A DNA stretch of 64,000 nucleotides from Spongiactinospora rosea (GCF_003315795.1 NZ_QMEY01000008.1:62001-126000); one strand, 5' to 3'. Shown: positions 7,226 through 15,989, counted from the first letter of the stretch. Notes: a model not told the origin generated them from the sequence alone. Program-made: numbers and translations.

Positions 7226-9082
7226 GTGCGAGGGGAGCCGTGGTTCGCCGTCCTTCCCGACGGGGCGGCCGGGGCCGCCGCGGCGGGTGCGCTGCGCCCG
7301 TGGGCGAGCGGTGTGATCGATCACGCGTCCGGCCGTCCGTGGCTGGTCGGCGAGTGGCCGTGCGACCAGATCCGCCACGCCCGCGCGGGCTCGGCGCAGG
7401 TGACGGTGCTCGGGCGATGCCCGGTCACCACCGTCGACCTGACGCGGCGGCTGGATCGGATACGTGATCTGGACGATGTGGAACGCGTGGTCGCGGGGCT
7501 GCCCGGCAGCTTCCACCTGATCGCCGCCGTGGGCGGCAGGGTGCGCGTCCGGGGCAGCGCCTCGGCCGTGCGCCGCGTGTTCCAGGCCCAGGTGGCCGGG
7601 GTGACGGTGGCGGCCAGCCGCTCCGACGTACTTGGCACCGTGACCGGGGCGCCGGTCGACGAGGAGGTGCTCGCCGCCCGGCTGCTGCCGCACTGCGCGG
7701 CCTGGCCGCTGCAGGAGGCGGGGGTGTGGCGCGGCGTCACCGGCGTGCCGCCCGACCACTGCCTGATCCTGGAGCCCGACGGCACGGCGACGCTGCGCCG
7801 CTGGTGGAGTCCGCCGGAGCCTGCGCTGCCGCTGGACGAGGGCGCGGAGGCGGTGCGCGACGCGCTGGTCGCGGCGGTCGGCTCCTGCGCCAAGGGCGGC
7901 TCCCACTACGGCGACACGATCAGCGCCGACCTGTCCGGCGGACTCGACTCCACCGCGCTGTGCTTCCTGGCCGGGCGCGGCTCGGCCCGCCTGGTGACCA
8001 TGCACCGGCAGGGCGCCGACACCGGGCCCAGCGGGTCGGGCGACACGGTGTGGGCGCGGCGGGCCGCCGCGGCGCTGCCCAACGCCAGGCACCTGACGGC
8101 CGGGCGCGATGACGTCCCGCCGTGGTTCGGCGGGCTGACCGATCCCCGGCAGGCCCTGGAGGAGCCCTCCGGCTGGGTCCGCGACACCGCGCGGATCGCG
8201 TACGTGACCGACCGGCTGATCGCGGCCGGTTCCTACCTGCACCTGACGGGGGTGGGCGGCGACGAGTTGTTCTCGGTACAGCCGTCCTATCTGCACGATC
8301 TCGTCCGCCGCCGGCCGCTGACAGCGCTCGCCCACCTGCGCGCCCGCCGCATGCCGTGGTGGCGGTCACTGCGGGCGCTGGCCGAGCGCGACTCGCACGC
8401 GGCGTGGCTGGCGGGGTGTGCGGGCGGCCTGAGCGGCGAGCCCGCGCCCAGTAATGCGTACGGTGACGCGCTCGCGCTGACCTGGGGCGCACCGCCCCGG
8501 ATGCCGGTGTGGGCCACCGGGCAGGCGGTCCAGGCGGCCCGCGACGTGCTGTCCGGCATCGCCGCCGACGAGCCGCCGCCGCTGTGCCGGCGGCGGGCCC
8601 AGCACGCGACCCTGCTCCAGGCCCGTACCGCGGGGGCCGGGCTCCGGCAGGTCGAGCAGGCCACCGTCCGCCTCGGGCTGCCCTACGCCGCCCCCTACCT
8701 GGACGACGCCGTGATCGAGGCCGCGCTCTCGGTACGCCCGCACGAGCGCGGCGCGCCCGGCCTGCGCAAGCCGCTGCTCACCACCGCGATGGACGGCCTG
8801 GTGCCGCGCCCCTTCCTGGCCCGCCCGCCGCGCAGCGGGCCCGCCGCCGAGTTCTACGCGGGGCTGCGCCGGCACCGCACGGAGTTGATGGACCTGTTCT
8901 CCTCCTCACTGCTCGCCCGGATCGGGCTCATCGACCCGGCGGCCCTGCGGGCCGCCCTCACCGGCCCACGGCCGCCGCTGCACGCCGTCGAACCGCTGTC
9001 GCGGACCCTCGCCTGCGAGATCTGGCTGCGCTCGCTGTCCGGGCGGGAGCGGCTGCCCGCGATGGCGATCGGAGGACACTGA
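7226..9082 (+). CDS. asparagine-synthetase-like macrolactam synthetase (lasso-cyclase type)
   Basis: About 618 aa from the GTG at 7226, with GGGGGAA 7 nt upstream. The N-terminal ~210 residues resemble a class II glutaminase fold, but residue 2 is Arg, not the catalytic Cys, so it cannot use glutamine. The C-terminal domain has the ATP-pyrophosphatase loop SGGLDS (residues 237-242), GVGGDELF and a final LPYAAPYLDDAVIEAAL segment. Loss of the glutaminase Cys with retention of the AMP-forming domain is typical of lasso-peptide cyclases (albusnodin-like) and beta-lactam synthetases. Followed directly by an exporter, a secreted amide-ring product is likely. No RRE protein or transglutaminase-like protease gene (B1/B2) is adjacent, which is unusual. 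Confidence 0.75.
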   Translation: MRGEPWFAVLPDGAAGAAAAGALRPWASGVIDHASGRPWLVGEWPCDQIRHARAGSAQVTVLGRCPVTTVDLTRRLDRIRDLDDVERVVAGLPGSFHLIAAVGGRVRVRGSASAVRRVFQAQVAGVTVAASRSDVLGTVTGAPVDEEVLAARLLPHCAAWPLQEAGVWRGVTGVPPDHCLILEPDGTATLRRWWSPPEPALPLDEGAEAVRDALVAAVGSCAKGGSHYGDTISADLSGGLDSTALCFLAGRGSARLVTMHRQGADTGPSGSGDTVWARRAAAALPNARHLTAGRDDVPPWFGGLTDPRQALEEPSGWVRDTARIAYVTDRLIAAGSYLHLTGVGGDELFSVQPSYLHDLVRRRPLTALAHLRARRMPWWRSLRALAERDSHAAWLAGCAGGLSGEPAPSNAYGDALALTWGAPPRMPVWATGQAVQAARDVLSGIAADEPPPLCRRRAQHATLLQARTAGAGLRQVEQATVRLGLPYAAPYLDDAVIEAALSVRPHERGAPGLRKPLLTTAMDGLVPRPFLARPPRSGPAAEFYAGLRRHRTELMDLFSSSLLARIGLIDPAALRAALTGPRPPLHAVEPLSRTLACEIWLRSLSGRERLPAMAIGGH

Positions 9083-9170
9083 TGCCGCCCGTGACCTGCC
9101 CGGCCGCGCCGCCCGCGCCGCCGCCGGCGCCATGAGCGGCCCGGCCGACCACGCCCGGCCGGGGGCGTGA
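9082..9170 (+). other. chain of two tiny overlapping ORFs between synthetase and exporter
   Basis: The synthetase stop overlaps an ATG at 9082 (TGATG) that has GGAGG 6 nt upstream and encodes MPPVTCPAAPPAPPPAP (stop 9133-9135). That stop overlaps ATG 9132, encoding MSGPADHARPGA (stop 9168-9170), which in turn overlaps the ATPase ATG at 9170. The chain may simply couple translation across an 88-nt gap; the Pro/Ala peptides look like low-complexity GC-rich sequence. Confidence 0.3.
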
Positions 9171-10177
9171 TGGCACCCGACACCACCCACCACCGGCGGA
9201 CCGGCCTGCACCGGCGCAACGCGCCCTGGGGGGCCTCGCCCGCCGTCTACACCCGGGCGCTGGCCAAGTCCTACCGCGGCGTGCCCGCCGTGGCCGGGAT
9301 CGATCTGAGCGTGGAGGCCGGGGAGCTGTTCGCGTTCGTCGGCCCCAACGGGGCGGGCAAGTCCACCACCTTGGCCATGCTGTGCACGCTGCTGCGCCCG
9401 ACCGCGGGCCAGGCCCGGGTGGCCGGGATCGACGTCCTCGCCGACCCGATGGAGGTCAGGCGGCGCATCGGCCTGGTCCTTCAGGAGTCGGCGTGCGACG
9501 GTGACCTCACCGTGGCCGAGCATCTGCGCTTCCACGCGGGGCTGCACGGCATGGGCAGGCACGAGACCCGCCGCCGGATGACCGAGGCGCTCGACCTGCT
9601 CGGCCTGTACGACGAGCGCGACACCCGGGCGCGGGCCCTGTCGGGCGGCGGCAGGCGCCGCCTGTCCATCGCCCGCGGGCTGCTCACCTCCCCGCAGGTG
9701 CTGTTCCTGGACGAGCCCACCCGCGGGCTCGACCCGGCCGCCCGCGCCCAGGTCTGGGAGCACCTGCTCCAGCTCCGCCGGCACAGGGCGGTCACGATGT
9801 TCCTGACCACCCACTACCTGGAGGAGGCCGACCACTGCGACCACGTCGGCATCATCGACGGCGGCCGGCTGCTCGCCCACGACACGCCAGCCGCGCTGCG
9901 CGCGGTGCTCGGCACCGACCGGGTGCATCTGCGCACGGCCGATGACCGCACCGCCGCGATGCTGCTGGCGCAGCGGATGGGCGTGTCGGCCACCCGCGGC
10001 CCGGACGGCCTGCACCTGCGGCTGCCCGACGCGGCGGCGGCGATCCCGCGGCTGTGCGCCGAGTTGCGCGTCCCCGTGCTGTCGGTCGAGGTCAGGCGGC
10101 CGGGGATGGACGAGGTCTTCCTGTACTACACCGGCCGGCGGCGAATGGGCCACACCATGGGAGGGTCCCCGGCATGA
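9170..10177 (+). CDS. ABC exporter ATP-binding protein, DrrA-type
   Basis: 335 aa from ATG 9170 (a GTG at 9167 is in frame). Walker A GPNGAGKST, Q-loop LVLQESACDGDLTV, signature LSGGGRRRLSIARG, Walker B VLFLDEPTRGLDP and H-loop FLTTHYLEEAD are all intact. The ~110-residue C-terminal extension is usual for DrrA-like drug or peptide exporters. It is translationally coupled to the permease through an ATGA overlap and follows the macrolactam synthetase, so it probably exports or gives self-resistance to that product. The first ~25 residues are a His/Arg-rich extension of unknown role. Confidence 0.88.
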   Translation: MAPDTTHHRRTGLHRRNAPWGASPAVYTRALAKSYRGVPAVAGIDLSVEAGELFAFVGPNGAGKSTTLAMLCTLLRPTAGQARVAGIDVLADPMEVRRRIGLVLQESACDGDLTVAEHLRFHAGLHGMGRHETRRRMTEALDLLGLYDERDTRARALSGGGRRRLSIARGLLTSPQVLFLDEPTRGLDPAARAQVWEHLLQLRRHRAVTMFLTTHYLEEADHCDHVGIIDGGRLLAHDTPAALRAVLGTDRVHLRTADDRTAAMLLAQRMGVSATRGPDGLHLRLPDAAAAIPRLCAELRVPVLSVEVRRPGMDEVFLYYTGRRRMGHTMGGSPA

Positions 10178-10992
10178 CCTGGATCGGCCGCGCGGGATCG
10201 CGGCGGCGGATGCTGTGGGAGACGCGGGCCGCCGGGGTGGTCTGGCGGCGGGAGGTCCTGCGCTGCCTGCGCAATCCCGCGCAGGTGGCGCTGGTCCTCT
10301 CCCAGCCGCTGATCTACCTGGTGGTGCTGGGCACCGGCCTCGGCTCGCTCATCCCGGACGTCCCTCCGGTCGGCGACTACCGCACCTACCTGTTCCCCGG
10401 CGTGCTGGTGATGACGGTCTACCTGCCCGCCGTCGCCACCGGGGCGTCCATCGCGATCGACAGGGAGAGCGGCTTCCTGCGCGAGATGCTGGTCGCGCCG
10501 GTGCACCGGGCCAGCCTGCTGGCCGGGCGGTGCGCGGGCGGCACGACGGTCGCCGCCTGCCAGGGGGCGCTGGTGCTGGCGCTGGCGGGGGTGGCCCGGC
10601 TGCCGTATGACCCGGCGCTGCTGGTCGCGCTGGCGGCGCAGCTCACGCTGATCGCGTTCACCATGACCACGCTGGTCACGCTGCTCGCGGTGTCGGTCGT
10701 CCGGCGGCAGACCCTGCACGCCGTGCTCGGGTTCACGCTCACCCCGATGATCTTGCTGTCCGGGGCGCTGTTCCCGGTGTCCGGGCTGCCGTCCTGGCTC
10801 GCCGGGCTGGCGCTGGCCGACCCGCTCACGTACGTGATCGACCCGCTGCGGCAGACCATCGCGCCCTATCTGAACGGCCAGGCTTCCCTGGCCGCGGGGC
10901 ATCCGGCGGCGGTGCGCGAGCTGGCCGTGACGGCGGTCGTCGGCCTGCTGGCGCTGCTGCTGGCGGCCCGCCGGATGGCGAGGGCCGGATGA
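10174..10992 (+). CDS. ABC-2 type exporter permease, DrrB-type
   Basis: 272 aa, ATG overlapping the ATPase stop; GGGAGGG about 8 nt upstream. An amphipathic N-terminal segment (WRREVLRCLRNPAQVAL) leads into six hydrophobic segments, with FPGVLVMTVYLPAVATGASIAIDRESGFLREMLVAPVHR as the family region; the ID-R-SGFLREMLVAPV motif is characteristic of ABC-2 permeases. It pairs with the preceding ATPase to form a drug/peptide exporter in the synthetase operon. The stop is 55 nt before GH31. Confidence 0.87.
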   Translation: MTWIGRAGSRRRMLWETRAAGVVWRREVLRCLRNPAQVALVLSQPLIYLVVLGTGLGSLIPDVPPVGDYRTYLFPGVLVMTVYLPAVATGASIAIDRESGFLREMLVAPVHRASLLAGRCAGGTTVAACQGALVLALAGVARLPYDPALLVALAAQLTLIAFTMTTLVTLLAVSVVRRQTLHAVLGFTLTPMILLSGALFPVSGLPSWLAGLALADPLTYVIDPLRQTIAPYLNGQASLAAGHPAAVRELAVTAVVGLLALLLAARRMARAG

Positions 10993-11015
10993 GGGCGCAC
11001 GGCGTCGCGCGCGCG

Positions 11016-11051
11016 TACAGTGGGGGTGTGCTGCCGGGGGGGCGGACATGA
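11016..11051 (+). promoter_or_regulatory. -10 box and 7-codon leaderless uORF overlapping the GH31 start
   Basis: TACAGT (11016-11021) lies 6 nt before GTG 11028, which opens GTG CTG CCG GGG GGG CGG ACA TGA. The TGA (11049-11051) overlaps the GH31 ATG (11048-11050). Transcription starting at the GTG would make a 7-codon upstream ORF coupled to the secreted enzyme. Confidence 0.4.
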
Positions 11052-13576
11052 GGCGCGCGGTGGCGGCGCTGGTGCTGCTGGCGGGCGGGCTGTTCGCGCT
11101 CGCCCCCGGGTCCTCGGCCACCGCCGTGCGGAGGGCCGAGTTCATCTCCGGCGCGGCCTACCTGATCGTCGAGTTCCTCGACGACGACCTGGTGCACTTC
11201 GAGCTGTCGGCGGCCGGGCCGAGCCCGGGCACCGACGCGCCGCTGTTCGTCACCCCGCAGATCGCCGAGACCGGCTATCCGGGGCCGAGCGCCCTGACCC
11301 GTGACGGCGACACGTTCACCACGCCGGGCCTGCGGGTCGAGGTCGCGCCCGCGTCGCTGTGCGTCACGGTCCACGACGCGGCCGGGCGGCTGCTGCACCA
11401 GGCGTGCCCGCGCGCACTCGACCAGCCCTGGAAGGGCCTGACCATCACCAGGGGCGGCGTCCAGCACGCCTACGGCCTGGGCGAGCAGTTCCCGCGCGGC
11501 GGCACCTCCGAGGGCGACTGGGTGGGCCGCGTCCGCACGCCGGGCGGGCCGTACGGCAACGCCATGGTCTTCGACCCCGACAACGGGCCGGTCGGCAACG
11601 CGCAGATCCCGGTGCTGTTCGCGGTGGGCGCGGCGGGCCTCAACTACGGGATGTTCCTGGACCAGGTCCACAAACAGCAGTGGGATCTCACCGGCGACCC
11701 GTGGACCGTCGAGACGTGGGGCGATCGGCTCCGCTGGTACGTGATGACCGGCCCCGACCTCCCCGACCTGCGGCGCGACTACATGGAGCTGACCGGCAGG
11801 CCGCCGGTGCCGCCGCGCAAGGCGTTCGGCATGTGGGTGTCGGAGTACGGCTTCGACGACTGGGCGGAGATCGACGACCGGCTGAGCGGCCTGCGCGCCG
11901 CGCGGTTCCCGGTGGACGGGTTCGTGCTCGACCTGCAGTGGTTCGGCGGGGTGCGCGAGGGCGCGGACGACACCCGGATGGGCTCACTGACCTGGGACCT
12001 CACGAAGTTCCCCGACCCGGCGGGGCGGATCGCCCGGTACGAGGCCGAGCAGGGCGTCGGGCTGATCCCGATCGAGGAGTCCTACGTCGGCAGGGCGCTG
12101 CCCGAGCACGCCGACCTGGCCGGGCGCGGCTTCCTGGTCAGGTCGGGCTGCGCCACCTGCCCGCCGGTCTACCTGGCCCAGGACGACAAGGACTGGTGGG
12201 GCAGGGGCGGCATGATCGACTGGACGCTCGGCGCGGCGGGCGACCACTGGCACGCCGTCAAGCGCAAGCCGCTGATCGACCAGGGCGTCCTCGGCCACTG
12301 GCTGGACCTCGGCGAGCCGGAGATCTACGACGCGGGCGACTGGACGGCCGGGGTGCTGCCGGGCGAGCACGCCCACGCCGGCTACCACAACCTCTACAAC
12401 CTGGCCTGGGCGGCGAGCGTGGCCAGGGGATACGCGGCCGAGCCGCGCCGGCCGTTCCTGCTGACCCGCTCGGGCGCGGCCGGCATCCAGCGGTACGGCG
12501 TGGCGATGTGGTCGGCCGACATCGGATCCCGGCTGACCGCGCTGGCCGACCAGCAGAACGCCCAGATGCACATGTCGATGTCCGGGATCGACTACTTCGG
12601 CTCCGACATCGGCGGCTTCCGCCGCGAGATGCTCGACTCCGATCTGTCGGAGCTGTACACCCAGTGGTTCGCCGACGCCGCGTGGTTCGAGGTGCCGATC
12701 CGCCCGCACACGGAGAACCTCTGCAACTGCTTCCAGACCTCCCCCGACCGGATCGGCCATACCGCCAGCAACCTCGCCAACCTGCGGCGGCGCTATGAGC
12801 TGACGCCCTACTACTACTCGCTGGCCCACCGGGCGCACCGCACCGGGGAGCCCCTGGTGCCGCCGCTGGTCTACCACTACCAGGACGACCCCAACGTGCG
12901 GGAGCTGGGCCATGAGAAGCTGATCGGCCGTGACCTGCTGGTCGGCATCGTGGCCGGGCGCGGCGAGCGGGAGCGCGACGTCTACCTTCCCGCGGGCGTC
13001 TGGTACGACTACCACTCGGGCGAGCGGACGTCGAGCGCCGGGCAGTGGACGGGCCGCAGGCCGCTGTGGGTGGACGGGGAGTTCCGGCTTCCCGCGTACG
13101 CCAGGGCGGGGGCGATCATCCCGAAGATGGCGGTGGACGAGGCGACCATGAACGTCTTCGGCAGGCGCACCGACGGCACCCGCAGGGACGAGCTGATCGC
13201 CAGGGTCTATCCCGGCGCGGCGGCCTCGGAGTTCACCCTGTACGAGGACGACGGCACGACCACCGGCTACCAGCGCGGCGAGGTCCGCACCACCACGCTG
13301 CGCCAGCAGGTGACGGGCCCGACCGCCACGGTCACCATCGGCCCGGCCGAGGGCGGCCACCCGGGCGCCCTGACGGCCCGGCCCAACGTGGTCGAGCTCG
13401 CCGGGCGCGCCTCCGCGGTGAGCCTGAACGGCACGCCGCTCCCCCGGCACGCCACCGAGGACGCCTTCGATGCGGCGGCGAGCGGCTGGTACGACGGCGG
13501 GGACGGCTACGTGTTCGCCAAGTCCGCCGTGCTGGACGTGGGCGCGGCCAAGACGTTCGCCTTCACTCTGGCCTAG
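11048..13576 (+). CDS. secreted glycoside hydrolase family 31 enzyme
   Basis: 842 aa with an N-terminal signal peptide (MRRAVAALVLLAGGLFALAP then an SSA site). An N-terminal beta-sandwich is followed by the GH31 (alpha/beta)8 barrel: AFGMWVSEYGF, VDGFVLDLQWFGG, the nucleophile motif GHWLDLGEPE (Asp420) and FGSDIGGF with the likely acid/base Asp520; a PEAYARAGAI-like LPAYARAGAIIP and C-terminal beta domains complete it. GH31 enzymes include alpha-glucosidase, alpha-xylosidase, sulfoquinovosidase and alpha-galactosidase-like activities. The Gly in LDLGEPE replaces the usual Met/Gly position and does not settle specificity. The 3' end overlaps the convergent gene by 14 bp. Confidence 0.88.
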   Translation: MRRAVAALVLLAGGLFALAPGSSATAVRRAEFISGAAYLIVEFLDDDLVHFELSAAGPSPGTDAPLFVTPQIAETGYPGPSALTRDGDTFTTPGLRVEVAPASLCVTVHDAAGRLLHQACPRALDQPWKGLTITRGGVQHAYGLGEQFPRGGTSEGDWVGRVRTPGGPYGNAMVFDPDNGPVGNAQIPVLFAVGAAGLNYGMFLDQVHKQQWDLTGDPWTVETWGDRLRWYVMTGPDLPDLRRDYMELTGRPPVPPRKAFGMWVSEYGFDDWAEIDDRLSGLRAARFPVDGFVLDLQWFGGVREGADDTRMGSLTWDLTKFPDPAGRIARYEAEQGVGLIPIEESYVGRALPEHADLAGRGFLVRSGCATCPPVYLAQDDKDWWGRGGMIDWTLGAAGDHWHAVKRKPLIDQGVLGHWLDLGEPEIYDAGDWTAGVLPGEHAHAGYHNLYNLAWAASVARGYAAEPRRPFLLTRSGAAGIQRYGVAMWSADIGSRLTALADQQNAQMHMSMSGIDYFGSDIGGFRREMLDSDLSELYTQWFADAAWFEVPIRPHTENLCNCFQTSPDRIGHTASNLANLRRRYELTPYYYSLAHRAHRTGEPLVPPLVYHYQDDPNVRELGHEKLIGRDLLVGIVAGRGERERDVYLPAGVWYDYHSGERTSSAGQWTGRRPLWVDGEFRLPAYARAGAIIPKMAVDEATMNVFGRRTDGTRRDELIARVYPGAAASEFTLYEDDGTTTGYQRGEVRTTTLRQQVTGPTATVTIGPAEGGHPGALTARPNVVELAGRASAVSLNGTPLPRHATEDAFDAAASGWYDGGDGYVFAKSAVLDVGAAKTFAFTLA

Positions 13577-13883
13577 CCCGCCGGGCGCCGCACTGGCGTC
13601 TGACCGCCACCGGCCGGTCCATCGGGAAGGCGACCCACTCGTCGCGCTCGGTGGCCAGGGACCGGCAGTGCCGGTGGATGGCCGCGACATCGTAGGCCCG
13701 GCCCTCGTCGTCGACCCCGATGTAGTTGCCGCAGATGTAGTTGGGCTCCATGACCAGCCAGTCGCCGAGGTCGATCAGCCGCTCCGGGCTCAGGTAGTCC
13801 TGGACGGCGCGGCGCACGACGTCGCCCTCGCGCACGTCGCGGGGATCGTGGATGGTGAGCTGGTGCCACGCGCCGTCGATCAC
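13563..13883 (-). CDS. conserved small protein of unknown function
   Basis: 106 aa from a GTG at 13883, chosen because GAGGAGGA sits 8 nt upstream; a longer frame back to 14036 lacks a better site. The sequence MIDGAWHQLTIHDPRDVREG and LIDLGDWLVMEPNYICGN-YIGVDDEGRAYDVAAIHRHC is compact and soluble, with no signal peptide or membrane segment. I do not recognise the family. It is convergent with GH31 and its promoter faces the XRE gene's upstream region. Confidence 0.55.
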   Translation of the reverse strand: MIDGAWHQLTIHDPRDVREGDVVRRAVQDYLSPERLIDLGDWLVMEPNYICGNYIGVDDEGRAYDVAAIHRHCRSLATERDEWVAFPMDRPVAVRRQCGARRARPE

Positions 13884-14203
13884 GCGTGAAATCCTCCTCT
13901 CACCCTCAGTGACCGTCAAGGTGAACAGAAGCACCAAGCGTGACCGGCTCCGGACATCCGTGATCGCCACCCTCTGACCAGAAATCTCCTGTTCGCCAAG
14001 AAATGCGCGCTTTGTAATAGAAAGGGTGATACGCACGCATTGTCGGGAAGGGAAGAAGGGCCCTCATTGTCTGTGATACCGTGCATTCCGAAGATGCATA
14101 CCAGAAGTAGTAGAGCGCGGTATGCTCGGGGGATTATCCAATTTTGTCCGTAGTTTGATTTACGGAATGCTCGGGGCAACGACTTCATAGTGTGAGGTGA
14201 ATC
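13884..14203. promoter_or_regulatory. AT-richer divergent intergenic region upstream of the XRE regulator
   Basis: 320 nt without a gene, clearly lower in GC than its surroundings. It holds a 10-bp direct repeat ATGCTCGGGG at 14122-14131 and 14167-14176 (45-bp spacing) and, between them, an inverted repeat TCCGTA (14147-14152)/TACGGA (14161-14166). These are good candidates for operator sites of the adjacent regulator. A G-rich GTGAGGTG (14190-14197) precedes the XRE ATG. Confidence 0.4.
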
Positions 14204-15058
14204 ATGGCCGACACCAGTCCCACGGTGCGGCGCAGGCGGTTGGCCGCCGAGCTTCGCAGACTTAGAAAAGAGTCCGGCCTGACGTCGGAATACGTTGCCC
14301 AGCAGGTCGGTCTGGCGCAATCCTGGATGAGCCGCGTCGAATCCGGGCGGCAGGGTATCCGGCTGAACGACCTTCGGGTGCTACTGGACATCTACCACGT
14401 CCCGGTCGAGCAGCGCGAGGAGTTGATGACCCTCGCCCGCCAATCCCGCCAGCGCGGTTGGTGGCATTCATATGGCGACGCCATTCCCGAATGGTTTCAG
14501 GTCAGAATCGGCCTGGAGGCCGAGGCGACCCGGCTGCGCTCCTACACCGTCGAACTCATCCCCGGGTTGCTGCAGACCGCCGACTACTACCGCAGACTGC
14601 TCATCAGCCAATATCCGACGTCCGGCACGAACGACATCGAGCGCATGATCGACTTCCGGCTCGCCCGGCAGGAACGGCTGGTCGGCAACGAGTCCCAGGA
14701 TCTCTCGTTCATCATCAACGAGGCGTGCCTGCACCGCCTGCGCGCCGACCCGGAGACCAGCGGGGGCCAGCTCGCCCGGCTGACCGAGCTCACCGAACTC
14801 CCCAACGTGGACCTGCGGGTCCTGCCGTTCTCGGCGGGCATCCATCCGGGCATCGACGGAGGGTTCGTGCTGCTCGGTTTCGCGCCGCCCGACCCCGACG
14901 TCGTCTACATCGAGTATCGACGCAACAGCCTGTTCTTGGAAGACTCCACCCAGGTCGAGAGCTACAACTGCGTTTATCGCGAGCTGCACGAGGCATCCCT
15001 CAGCCGCGAAGAGACGCATGCCTTCCTGACCGGCTTCGCAAAGAGCGCGGCCGGCTGA
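14204..15058 (+). CDS. XRE-family regulator with DUF5753 domain
   Basis: 284 aa. Residues ~8-70 form an XRE helix-turn-helix (LAAELRRLRKESGLTSEYVA, then QVGLAQSWMSRVESGRQGI). From ~95 on is a DUF5753 ligand/partner domain (YTVELIPGLLQTADYYRRLL, then FIINEACLHRL and LPFSAGIHPGIDGGFVLLGF). This architecture is abundant in sporulating actinobacteria, where it pairs with a downstream DUF397 protein, as here (22-nt gap). Known pairs affect development and antibiotic production and behave like regulator/antiregulator pairs. The upstream repeats are probably autoregulatory. Confidence 0.92.
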   Translation: MADTSPTVRRRRLAAELRRLRKESGLTSEYVAQQVGLAQSWMSRVESGRQGIRLNDLRVLLDIYHVPVEQREELMTLARQSRQRGWWHSYGDAIPEWFQVRIGLEAEATRLRSYTVELIPGLLQTADYYRRLLISQYPTSGTNDIERMIDFRLARQERLVGNESQDLSFIINEACLHRLRADPETSGGQLARLTELTELPNVDLRVLPFSAGIHPGIDGGFVLLGFAPPDPDVVYIEYRRNSLFLEDSTQVESYNCVYRELHEASLSREETHAFLTGFAKSAAG

Positions 15059-15079
15059 CAGCCGCCAGAAGGATCGATC

Positions 15080-15301
15080 GTGGACATGATCACAGTGACG
15101 ACCGAAGAACTGAGAGCCGCCGCATGGCGCAAGTCCAGCCACAGCAACGCGGGCGGGGATTGTGTGGAGACCGCCGTGCTGAACGGCGGAATCGTGGCGG
15201 TACGGGACAGCAAGGATCCCGACGGCCCCGTACTACTGCTCGGCGAGCGACATTTCCGGCGTTTCATCGCCGATATCAAAACCGGACGACTGGAGCACTG
15301 A
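15080..15301 (+). CDS. DUF397 protein, partner of the XRE regulator
   Basis: 73 aa from GTG 15080 (an ATG two codons on is an alternative); AGAAGGATCGAT precedes it. The DUF397 pattern is plain: AAWRKSSHSNAGGDCVETAV, then GGIVAVRDSKDPDGPVLLL and a short tail. Such small acidic proteins are encoded next to XRE-DUF5753 genes and are thought to bind and restrain them. Biochemical function is otherwise unknown. Confidence 0.92.
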   Translation: MDMITVTTEELRAAAWRKSSHSNAGGDCVETAVLNGGIVAVRDSKDPDGPVLLLGERHFRRFIADIKTGRLEH

Positions 15302-15398
15302 CTCTCCGCCGCCGCACGGGAGCCCGCGAGGTCGCCGAGGGCTCCCCCGCGGGGCGGGTGCCGCACAGCCGGATCAGGAGCCGGGTCAGGGGGCCCGA

Positions 15399-15989
15399 TC
15401 AGGGGGCAGGGTCCGCGCGTTCCATGATGTCCTGGACGACCGAGGTCTTGGCGTCGGCGTAGTGCTGGACGTGCCGCCAGGTACGCCGGGCCAGTTCACG
15501 CTTGGCGTCCGCGTACTTGTTCCGGTCGCCCTCGTCGGCGCGCAACCGGTCACGGAACCTCAGCATCCGGTCGATCTCGCCGACCCCCTCGCTGAACACG
15601 TGCATGTTGATGTCGGTGTCCGGTCCCTTGAGCAGCCGGTGCTCCAGCCATTCGGCCTCGCGGATCCACAACCGGTATCCGGCCGCCTCCAGGGGCGCGA
15701 CGTAGGCGGACTCGTCGGCTGAGTCCGGGACGACCAGCAGCATGTCGATGATGGGCTTGGCGCACAGGCCCGGCACCGAGGTGGAGCCGACGTGCTCCAC
15801 GCGCAGCGCGGTGGCCCCGAGCACCGAACGGACCCGCCCGGCCTCCCTGGCGAACAGCTCGGGCCAGCGCGGGTCGTACTCGTCGAGGCGCACGGGCGCG
15901 TTGTGCGGCACGACCGGGCCGAGCCGGTACTTCTGGACGTCCGCGTCGCTGCTGTACGCGGGCTCGGTACCGCTCTGGGCCGATGACAT
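15399..15989 (-). CDS. GrpB/UPF0157 family protein (nucleotidyltransferase-like fold)
   Basis: 196 aa from ATG 15989, with AAGGAGAT 7 nt upstream on the minus strand. The GrpB core is clear: VRLDEYDPRWPELFAREAGRV, LRVEHVGSTSVPGLCAKPII, DMLLVVPDS, then a C-terminal helical part with FRDRLRADEGDRNKYADAKRE. The HVGSTS-V-G-AKP-ID motif resembles the polymerase-beta nucleotidyltransferase fold, but activity in this family is mostly unknown. About 35 residues precede the domain. A single-gene unit. Confidence 0.88.
   Translation of the reverse strand: MSSAQSGTEPAYSSDADVQKYRLGPVVPHNAPVRLDEYDPRWPELFAREAGRVRSVLGATALRVEHVGSTSVPGLCAKPIIDMLLVVPDSADESAYVAPLEAAGYRLWIREAEWLEHRLLKGPDTDINMHVFSEGVGEIDRMLRFRDRLRADEGDRNKYADAKRELARRTWRHVQHYADAKTSVVQDIMERADPAP

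Noticed and set aside
13884..14036. Longer N-terminus for the 13563-13883 gene
   Set aside because: The internal GTG has a strong SD and the extra residues are not protein-like; region looks regulatory.
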